A DNA stretch of 64,000 nucleotides from Gammaproteobacteria bacterium (GTDB lineage Bacteria; Pseudomonadota; Gammaproteobacteria; Steroidobacterales; Woeseiaceae), in the NCBI GenBank assembly GCA_029863305.1, contig JAOTVR010000004.1, positions 24,355 through 88,354 on the forward strand, in the 5' to 3' direction. Below the pieces are notes generated by a model that did no database searches, had not been told where the DNA came from, and saw only the letters and a list, made by a program, of their open reading frames with translations. A program made the position numbers and the translations under genes. Shown here in pieces: positions 58,060-64,000 of the stretch. Numbering within the stretch: position 1 is the first letter of the stretch; the number at the start of each line of letters is the position of its first letter.

Positions 58060-58371
58060 AGAAATGTGACGTAGTTGGCGATTTGGGACGAATTCGGGCG
58101 ACTCAGGTCACCGTTCGGCAGGCCTTATCTTGTATTAAAAACCGACATTATGCATATTGTCGTTCTCGACAAGGGCAAACCCGCTGAAAGGCGGGGTCGC
58201 AAAACCACCGGTCTAAGGGACGACGTCCTAAGGCAGCGGGGCTACCGAAGTGAATATCGAACACAGGTCAACAACTACAAATCGCCGCCGGAAACGGCCA
58301 GATGCCTGTTGTTCAATACAGAGAGAAACGCATAACGCAAGGTCGACCCAAGCGCATCCGAGGCGTACTCG
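58060..58371. other. 312-bp divergent gap holding a riboswitch leader
   Basis: Between dciA and the M23 peptidase gene. The right half is an RNA leader with a c-di-GMP-I aptamer. A possible promoter for it is TTGTAT (58130-58135) with CATATT (58153-58158) at 17 bases, weak. An 86-codon plus-strand frame across the gap is not coding, as it runs through the aptamer and has no recognisable protein features. Confidence 0.6.
58157..58262 (+). ncRNA. Class I cyclic-di-GMP (GEMM-I) riboswitch
   Basis: Aptamer of the GEMM-I family. In order: AAGGGCAAACC (58171-58181), helix CCCGCT/GGCGGG capped by a GAAA tetraloop, GTCGCAAAACCACCGGTCTAA, a variable hairpin (GGGAC/GTCC), then TAAGGCAGCGGGGCTACCGA. 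This matches the Rfam-style consensus GGGCAAACC...GAAA...GGGACGCAAAGC...GGCAGC-GGG-UACCGA with two changes in the GACGCAAAGC segment. Bases equal to Vc2 G20, A47 and C92 are retained (about 58174, 58201, 58245), favouring c-di-GMP over the cGAMP variant. P1 can be drawn as GTTC/GAAC with a bulge. It lies 110 bases before the M23 peptidase start. Confidence 0.85.
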
Positions 58372-59304
58372 ATGAATGTAGTCATATTCGGCAAGGGTTT
58401 TGGCAAACCCAGGCAGTTGAATCTGTCAGGCCTGTCGGCATCGGCAGTTGCCGTCGTGTGCGCGGGCGTTGTCTCTGCCATGGGTTTTGCCGCGGGCCAC
58501 TGGTATTCGTCAGTGACAGGCTCGGGCATGAGCATGGACGAAATTGCGCAGCTGAGCGATGAGTTGCAGCTGCAACGAAACAGTATCAACACCATTCGGC
58601 AAGGCAATGAAGATACGCTCGATGCGCTGGCTATTCGTATCGCACAAATGAACGCCCGCATCATCCGTCTGGATGCCCTCGGCCGTCGGCTTACCGACAT
58701 GGCCGATCTCGACGACGGCGAATTCGACTTTGATACCGATCCGGCCCTGGGTGGCCCGGAAGAGCCGGTTGCGACGGGGTCCAATGTCGCCATTCCGGGT
58801 GTGGTCGAGTCCATGCAGTCGCTCGACGAACAGCTGGACAATCGCGAGGCTCAACTGGGCGTGCTTGAGAGTGTGCTGATGGGCCAGAATCTCAAAGACC
58901 GCGTGTACCCGCAGGGGCGGCCGGTCAATTCAGGCTGGATCTCATCGTATTTCGGCAAGCGTACCGATCCGTTTACGGGCAAACCTGCGAACCACACAGG
59001 TATCGATTTCGCCGGCAAGATGGGTGATTCGGTTGTTGCCGTTGCGGACGGCGTCGTGACGTGGTCGGCGGACCGTTACGGTTACGGCGTGATGGTCGAG
59101 ATCAATCATGGCAACGGCTACTCGACCCGGTATGCGCACAATGCAGAGAATCTCGTCGACGTCGGTGACGAGGTCAAGAAGGGCCAGGCCGTCGCACAAA
59201 TGGGTAGGACCGGCCGGGCTACCGGGCCAAACCTGCACTTCGAAGTACTCAAAGACGGTCGCCGCGTCAATCCCGTCAATTTCATCCGCGAAACCTCCAA
59301 ATAG
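58372..59304 (+). CDS. M23 family peptidase (LytM-like), riboswitch-controlled
   Basis: A 310-residue envelope protein. One N-terminal membrane helix (SASAVAVVCAGVVSAMGFAA), a helical and likely coiled-coil stalk (about 55-170), then a LytM domain. Zinc ligands are present in NHTGIDF (His, Asp) and in the second position of the H-x-H motif, but that motif reads PNLHFEV, with Asn for the first His; the other catalytic histidine is in RYAHN. Such proteins cut peptidoglycan crosslinks or, when degenerate, activate amidases. GAGG lies ten bases before the ATG. Upstream of secA, its usual place. Confidence 0.9.
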   Translation: MNVVIFGKGFGKPRQLNLSGLSASAVAVVCAGVVSAMGFAAGHWYSSVTGSGMSMDEIAQLSDELQLQRNSINTIRQGNEDTLDALAIRIAQMNARIIRLDALGRRLTDMADLDDGEFDFDTDPALGGPEEPVATGSNVAIPGVVESMQSLDEQLDNREAQLGVLESVLMGQNLKDRVYPQGRPVNSGWISSYFGKRTDPFTGKPANHTGIDFAGKMGDSVVAVADGVVTWSADRYGYGVMVEINHGNGYSTRYAHNAENLVDVGDEVKKGQAVAQMGRTGRATGPNLHFEVLKDGRRVNPVNFIRETSK

Positions 59305-59374
59305 TCCACCAACGCAAACCGCGACCGGGCGGCTTGTGATCCCGGAAATCACCCTAATCTGAAGAATCGTATCC

Positions 59375-59397
59375 GCGGAAATCGCGTGTATTTCCGC
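59375..59397 (+). repeat. Hairpin between the M23 gene and secA
   Basis: GCGGAAAT and ATTTCCGC form a perfect 8-bp stem around a seven-base loop, 70 bases after the M23 stop and just upstream of the secA promoter candidate. There is no T-tract. It may be the 3' end of the M23 transcript or a site for a protein. No secM-like gene is seen in the 188-bp gap. Confidence 0.5.
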
Positions 59398-59403
59398 ATA
59401 ACA

Positions 59404-59431
59404 TTGTGACAGCCTCCAGTTCAGATAGAAT
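59404..59431 (+). promoter_or_regulatory. Candidate secA promoter
   Basis: TTGTGA (59404-59409) and TAGAAT (59426-59431), spaced by 16 bases, lie 61 bases before the secA start. A dedicated promoter here would free secA from the upstream riboswitch. Confidence 0.5.
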
Positions 59432-59492
59432 AGCGGGTTTTGCGTGCCCGGCTTCTGTCGGGTACTGAGCTGAACCTCTTGCAGGAGCCCCT

Positions 59493-62393
59493 GTGGCCAA
59501 ATTTCTGACCAGCATCTTTGGTAGTCGCAACCAGCGACTTCTTCGCCAATACTCAAAAACCGTCAACCGGATCAATGCACTTGAAGAGGGCCTGCAGGCG
59601 CTTGATGATGCTGCACTGCGAGCCAGGACTGATGAATTCAGGAAGCGTTATGCCGGCGGAGAGACGCTCGAGGATCTGTTGCCGGAGACCTTTGCCGTGG
59701 CGAGAGAGGCCGGCCTGCGCACGCTGGGCATGCGGCCGTTCGATGTGCAGCTTATCGGTGGCATGGTGCTGCACGACGGCAATATCGCCGAGATGCGCAC
59801 GGGCGAGGGCAAGACACTTGTGGCAACCCTGCCGGCCTATCTGAATGCGATCAGCGGTGACGGTGTCCATATCGTCACGGTAAACGAGTATCTTGCGCAA
59901 CGTGATGCCGAATGGATGCGGCCGGTGTACGAGTTTCTTGGTCTGACTGTCGGTGTATCGAAAAGCGGTCAGACACAGGAGGAGAAGCGCGCAGCTTATA
60001 ACAGCGACATCACCTATGCGACGAATAACGAGTTGGGTTTCGATTACTTACGGGACAACCTGGCGTTCTCTCTCGAAGACAAGGTGCAGCGCGACACGAA
60101 CTTTGCAATCGTCGATGAAGTCGACTCGATTCTGATTGACGAGGCGCGTACACCGCTGATCATTTCGGGCCCGGCCGAAGCAAGCACCGATTTGTATGCT
60201 CAGATCAACAAGCTGATTCCGAAGCTCAAAAAGCATATTGAGGCTGACGCGCCGACGAACTACGACATCCTTGCCAAGCGGATCCGTCTCGTTGACGAAA
60301 GCGGCATGGCAGTCACTGTCAGCGACGACAGCGGGGAGCAGCGCGATGTCATGAGTATCGACGAAGCCATAGAGATCGGCGACTCAAGACAGGCAGACGT
60401 CGTACTCGTTGACGACAGCGAAAAGATCGTGGCCTGCAAGCTCGTGAAACGCGGTGACTATTCGACCGACGAAAAGGCAAAACAGGCGTACGTTACGGAA
60501 GACGGCCACCAGAAAATCGAATTACTGATGGCCAAGGCGGGTCTGCTTGATAAAGGCGACAGTCTTTACGATGCCGCGAATATTCGTTTGCTGCATCATC
60601 TTAACGCCGCGCTCCGCGCACACACGATATTCCAGAAGGATGTCGATTACATCGTCAAGGACGGTGAGGTCGTTATCGTGGATGAGTTTACGGGACGCAC
60701 CATGCCGGGCCGTCGCTGGTCCGATGGCCTGCACCAGGCGATCGAAGCCAAGGAAGGCGTTTCGATCAAGAGCGAGAACCAGACCGTCGCGTCCATTACG
60801 TTCCAGAATTACTTTCGCCTGTACAACAACCTGTCAGGTATGACGGGTACGGCCGACACGGAAGCATTTGAATTTCAGCAGATCTACGGCCTCGAAGTCG
60901 TCGTCATACCGACGCACATGCCGATGATCCGCAAAGACCACGCCGATCTCGTCTACCTGACGCAACAGGACAAGTTCGAAGCGATCATCGAAGACATAAC
61001 GGATTGTCGTGAGCGCGGTCAGCCCGTGCTGGTCGGTACCACGTCTATCGAAACGTCCGAGCTGTTGTCGTCATTATTGAAGCAACGCAAAATCGATCAC
61101 GAGGTCCTGAACGCCAAGCAACACGAGCGCGAGGCGATCGTCGTACAGCAGGCGGGTCGGCCCGGCGCGATCACCATTGCGACCAACATGGCGGGCCGCG
61201 GCACTGACATCGTGCTTGGCGGCAATCTCGAGGCGGAGTTGGCTGCGGCCCCTGAGGATGCTGACCCGGAAGCCATTCGGGCGGATTGGCAGAATCGCCA
61301 TGCCGCGGTCATCGATTCCGGCGGCCTGCATATTGTCGGCACTGAACGGCACGAGTCACGTCGTATCGATAACCAGCTACGGGGCCGTTCGGGCCGCCAG
61401 GGCGATGCAGGATCGAGTCGTTTCTATCTCTCGATGGAAGATACGCTCATGCGTATCTTCGGCGACCCGGATCGTACCAAGGCGCTATTGTCGCGTGCCG
61501 GCATGCGCGCTGGCGAAGCAATCGAGAGCAAATTGCTGTCGCGGCAGATTGAACGGGCGCAGCGCAAGGTTGAGGCGCACAACTTCGATATTCGCAAGAA
61601 CCTGCTTGAATACGACGACGTTGCCAATGATCAGCGCAAGGTGGTCTACCATCAGCGATCCGAACTCATGGCTGCGGACGAGATCGAGGATTCGGTTGCG
61701 GCGATCCGGCAAGAGGTCATCGCGCATACGGTTGAATTGCATATTCCGCCCGGCAGCCTCGAAGAGCAGTGGGATCCGGAAGGGCTAAGTAACCAGCTCG
61801 AGTCGGATTTCGGCTTGCAGCTCGATGTTGCTCGCTGGATTCGTGAGGACAAGACGCTCAACGAGGAAGGTATTGTGCAACGCTGCGTTGAAGAAAGCGA
61901 TGCCGCGTACAAGGCCAAGGAAAACTCTATCGGCAGCGAGTTGATGCGCAATGTCGAAAAGCAAGTGATGCTGCGCCAGCTGGACCTGCATTGGAAAGAG
62001 CACCTCGCGGCGATGGATCATTTGCGACAGGGAATCGGCTTACGCTCGTATGCGCAAAAGAATCCCAAACAGGAATACAAGCGCGAAGCATTCGAGATGT
62101 TCGGCGCAATGCTCGAGCAGGTGAAACATGACACGATCAGCATTCTGACGCGGATTCGTATTCAGGGTGAGGAAGATCTGGATGATTCGGCCGAACGACG
62201 CCGGGCCGCCGAGGCAATGAAGTATCAACATGCACAAGCGTCCGCGCTCGGCGCGCAGCCGGCACAGGGTCCACAAGCCGCAGCGCCGCCCCCGGAGCCT
62301 TTCAAGCGTGATGGCCGCAAGGTCGGACGCAACGAACCCTGTCCCTGTGGCTCGGGTAAGAAATTCAAGCAGTGTCACGGCCGTCTTAGCTGA
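59493..62393 (+). CDS. secA: Preprotein translocase ATPase SecA
   Basis: Motor that drives unfolded proteins through SecYEG. 966 residues from a GTG preceded by CAGGAG. The first nucleotide domain has [19 protein letters not shown] and [16 protein letters not shown]; later blocks include [15 protein letters not shown] and [17 protein letters not shown]. The C-terminus carries the zinc-binding SecB-interaction motif [16 protein letters not shown]. Complete and typical. Confidence 0.98.
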   Translation: MAKFLTSIFGSRNQRLLRQYSKTVNRINALEEGLQALDDAALRARTDEFRKRYAGGETLEDLLPETFAVAREAGLRTLGMRPFDVQLIGGMVLHDGNIAEMRTGEGKTLVATLPAYLNAISGDGVHIVTVNEYLAQRDAEWMRPVYEFLGLTVGVSKSGQTQEEKRAAYNSDITYATNNELGFDYLRDNLAFSLEDKVQRDTNFAIVDEVDSILIDEARTPLIISGPAEASTDLYAQINKLIPKLKKHIEADAPTNYDILAKRIRLVDESGMAVTVSDDSGEQRDVMSIDEAIEIGDSRQADVVLVDDSEKIVACKLVKRGDYSTDEKAKQAYVTEDGHQKIELLMAKAGLLDKGDSLYDAANIRLLHHLNAALRAHTIFQKDVDYIVKDGEVVIVDEFTGRTMPGRRWSDGLHQAIEAKEGVSIKSENQTVASITFQNYFRLYNNLSGMTGTADTEAFEFQQIYGLEVVVIPTHMPMIRKDHADLVYLTQQDKFEAIIEDITDCRERGQPVLVGTTSIETSELLSSLLKQRKIDHEVLNAKQHEREAIVVQQAGRPGAITIATNMAGRGTDIVLGGNLEAELAAAPEDADPEAIRADWQNRHAAVIDSGGLHIVGTERHESRRIDNQLRGRSGRQGDAGSSRFYLSMEDTLMRIFGDPDRTKALLSRAGMRAGEAIESKLLSRQIERAQRKVEAHNFDIRKNLLEYDDVANDQRKVVYHQRSELMAADEIEDSVAAIRQEVIAHTVELHIPPGSLEEQWDPEGLSNQLESDFGLQLDVARWIREDKTLNEEGIVQRCVEESDAAYKAKENSIGSELMRNVEKQVMLRQLDLHWKEHLAAMDHLRQGIGLRSYAQKNPKQEYKREAFEMFGAMLEQVKHDTISILTRIRIQGEEDLDDSAERRRAAEAMKYQHAQASALGAQPAQGPQAAAPPPEPFKRDGRKVGRNEPCPCGSGKKFKQCHGRLS

Positions 62394-62400
62394 GGCTGCG

Positions 62401-62799
62401 TTGCGGGTGCGGCACTTTCACGTAGCGGCGGGGATCTTGCGCGACGCATCCGGGCGCTTGCTGATCACGGAGCGCCTTTGCGATGGTCCGTTTAACGGCC
62501 TGTGGGAATTCCCGGGCGGCAAAATTGCAGCCGGCGAAAGTCCGCGTGACGCTTTGTACAGGGAACTCGCCGAGGAAATCGGCATCGAGATCCGGTCGAG
62601 CCGGCCGTTCATGGAACTGCTCCACGAATACCACGATCGCACCGTCAATCTGGAGTTCTTCCTGGTCACCGACTGGCACGGGGACCCGTCAGGTCTCGAG
62701 GGTCAGCAGATTCGCTGGGTGGCTCTCGGCGAGTTGGATGCGGGGCAATTGTTGCCTGCCGACGCGCCAGTCATTGCAGCGCTGTTAGCAGATGCTTAG
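62401..62799 (+). CDS. mutT: MutT-like Nudix hydrolase (8-oxo-dGTP diphosphatase)
   Basis: Cleans oxidised dGTP from the nucleotide pool. The Nudix box is intact, GGKIAAGESPRDALYRELAEEIG, here from GGKIAAG to REL-AEEIG, behind the FNGLWEFPGG element of MutT. The long frame starts inside secA and is rejected. The start is likely TTG at 62401, five bases after GAGG, or GTG at 62407, giving 132 or 130 residues. It follows secA directly and overlaps the convergent zapD stop by 15 bases. Confidence 0.88.
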   Translation: MRVRHFHVAAGILRDASGRLLITERLCDGPFNGLWEFPGGKIAAGESPRDALYRELAEEIGIEIRSSRPFMELLHEYHDRTVNLEFFLVTDWHGDPSGLEGQQIRWVALGELDAGQLLPADAPVIAALLADA

Positions 62800-63588
62800 C
62801 TGAAACGACACGTCGTGCCCTGTCTGCACGGCTCGACTGTCAATCGTCGACCATTCCAGGAAGCGCACCGTGAAGCGGTGTTGACTGCCACTGATCTCCG
62901 GGTAAAGCGCACTGCCATCAGGCAAGTTGATCCGCAACAGTCGACAGTGCGCGTCTTTTTGCATGCTGTGTTGATACATGCCGTTGATCGCGAGTTTGTC
63001 GAGTGGCTGAGCGCTTTCACGGATCAGCCAAAGCACTTCAGTTACGGCGTCACAAAGCGGACGGATTGCTCCTATCCATTTTGACAGGTCCTCTTGTCGT
63101 CTTGGGTGCGCCTGGCGCAACCAGTGGCTGTATTCAGGCAGGTCGAACTCGCAGGTTCCACCTGGAATCGCGCTACGGTTCTTGATCGCGTTGAGAAAGT
63201 CGGAGTTCTTCAGCGGCTGCAGATACTGCGTGCCGATAGCGTCAATGTCAGCCCGGCTCTCGATCAGATTGTGAATCAGTGTGTCGAGGCGCCGCGTATC
63301 GACGCCTGGCTGGCTCTGAAAGCGCTGCAGTACGTCCAGTTGATGATCGAGTTCCTTGTGGACTTCGCTGCGCACGTCGCCGCGCGACAATATCGCCATG
63401 ATCTCGAGAAGACCGCCGATCGTGGCGCGCGTTGCCCACGTGCTTTCGAGCTCGCTGTTGTACAGCATCTGCTGGTAGAGAAACTCGAGACGCATGAAGG
63501 TGCGCATGCGCTCCGAAACCGGCTGTTCATAGTGCGCCGCGCTGCGGTGGGCCACGTCGGGCGAAATTTTTCCGGCTGGTTTCACCAT
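62785..63588 (-). CDS. zapD: Cell division protein ZapD
   Basis: A 267-residue cytoplasmic protein that bundles FtsZ filaments in E. coli (YacF). Recognised by YEQPVSERMRTFMRLEFLYQ near the N-terminus, then GDVRSEVHKELDHQ, NRSAIPGGTCEFDLPEYSHW, and LYPEISGSQHRFTVRFLEW in the C-terminal beta domain. Gene order coaE-zapD opposite mutT is standard, but the small yacG gene usually behind zapD is absent. Confidence 0.94.
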   Translation of the reverse strand: MVKPAGKISPDVAHRSAAHYEQPVSERMRTFMRLEFLYQQMLYNSELESTWATRATIGGLLEIMAILSRGDVRSEVHKELDHQLDVLQRFQSQPGVDTRRLDTLIHNLIESRADIDAIGTQYLQPLKNSDFLNAIKNRSAIPGGTCEFDLPEYSHWLRQAHPRRQEDLSKWIGAIRPLCDAVTEVLWLIRESAQPLDKLAINGMYQHSMQKDAHCRLLRINLPDGSALYPEISGSQHRFTVRFLEWSTIDSRAVQTGHDVSFQLSIC

Positions 63589-63597
63589 TTGCTTATT

Positions 63598-64000
63598 TTA
63601 CGCCAGCGACACGTAGATTTCATGAAGCGCGGCGACCTGCGATCGTGTCGACACCAGATCACCGTCATTGCTGATCACATCGTCGGCGATCGCCAGTCGC
63701 TCGGCACGACTCGACTGCGCCGCAAGCATGCGGCGCGCCTGAGCAGAGGATTCGGCGTCTCGGGCCAGCAGACGACGGATTTGCGTCTCCTCGTCACAAT
63801 CAACGACCAGAATGCGATCAACGAAGGACTTTAGGGACGATTCGACCAGAAGTGGTATTACGATCAATTGATAATCCCCTCCAGCCTGATCAGATTGATG
63901 CTGCGTCTCCTGCTGAATGCGCGGATGCAGGATCGCCTCGAGCTGCCGTCGGGCGTTTGCGTCGGCGAATACCAGCTGACGCATGGCGCCGCGGTCGAGC
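63598..64000 (-). CDS. coaE: Dephospho-CoA kinase (partial, N-terminus outside window)
   Basis: Last enzyme of coenzyme A synthesis. Only the C-terminal 133 codons are visible, read from the right edge: LDRGAMRQLVFADANARRQL and LEAILHPRI, the CoaE lid region, then IPLLVESSLKSFVDRILVVD and QIRRLLARDAESSAQARRM. The P-loop is beyond the window. Nine bases separate its stop from zapD, so the two are co-transcribed. Confidence 0.93.
   Translation of the reverse strand, partial: LDRGAMRQLVFADANARRQLEAILHPRIQQETQHQSDQAGGDYQLIVIPLLVESSLKSFVDRILVVDCDEETQIRRLLARDAESSAQARRMLAAQSSRAERLAIADDVISNDGDLVSTRSQVAALHEIYVSLA

Noticed and set aside
58075..58335. 86-codon plus-strand frame between dciA and the M23 gene
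   Set aside because: It covers the c-di-GMP riboswitch and its platform; the conserved feature is RNA structure, not protein.

Overview
This window is core chromosome of a Gram-negative bacterium, almost certainly a gammaproteobacterium. The evidence is a complete mraZ-to-ftsZ division and wall cluster with a meso-diaminopimelate type MurE, lipopolysaccharide genes (lpxC, kdsCD, lptABC), ZapD, LpoA, SspA/SspB, a cytochrome bc1 operon, and the linkage of lpoA, rsmI, rnpB and mraZ known from Pseudomonas-like genomes. Coding density is high and base composition looks moderately GC-rich and uniform. I see no phage, insertion sequence, CRISPR array, tRNA or rRNA. The lineage cannot be fixed from sequence reading alone; a marine, Chromatiales- or Woeseia-like group is a guess.

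Layout. Bases 1-3061 (minus): metK, ahcY and a cpdA-like phosphodiesterase running off the left edge. 3306-7570 (plus): tkt, gap, pgk. 7575-9553 (minus): a GNAT acetyltransferase and a Tat-exported PhoX-like (DUF839) protein. 9671-15620 (plus): pyruvate kinase, an S45 penicillin-acylase-like enzyme, then a MoxR ATPase and VWA protein pair. 15648-17475: a divergent Bcp-type peroxiredoxin and patatin phospholipase. 17485-26599 (minus): caxA, kdsD, kdsC, lptC, lptA, lptB, rpoN, hpf, ptsN, rapZ, mgtE, the classical rpoN neighbourhood but lacking ptsO. 26724-28237 (plus): ibaG, murA, without the mla genes that often precede them. 28250-29329 (minus): a DegS-like protease. 29559-33263 (plus): petABC, sspA, sspB. 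33278-37380: yraN and lpoA (minus), rsmI (plus), then a MarR repressor and methyltransferase pair (minus). 37520-37893: RNase P RNA. 38197-55872 (plus): the dcw cluster from the mra promoter and MraZ boxes to ftsZ. 56001-62799 (plus unless stated): lpxC, an AlaX-type tRNA editing protein, dciA (minus), a c-di-GMP riboswitch with an M23 peptidase, secA, mutT. 62785-64000 (minus): zapD and coaE, which runs off the right edge.

How the genes work together. The window supplies nearly the whole cytoplasmic pathway to lipid II (murA-F, mraY, murG, ddl), the septal machinery (ftsL, ftsI, ftsW, ftsQ, ftsA, ftsZ, zapD), a synthase activator (lpoA), lipopolysaccharide synthesis and export, the bc1 complex, lower glycolysis and the SAM cycle. 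Most dcw and lpt junctions are four-base stop/start overlaps, implying translational coupling.

The most notable signal is a close match to a class I cyclic-di-GMP (GEMM) riboswitch in the 312-bp gap before the M23 peptidase gene just upstream of secA. That peptidase also lacks one catalytic-motif histidine. Also worth a second look are a cpdA without any standard start codon, a MarR promoter embedded in a 21-bp palindrome, and a short upstream reading frame overlapping the mraZ start.
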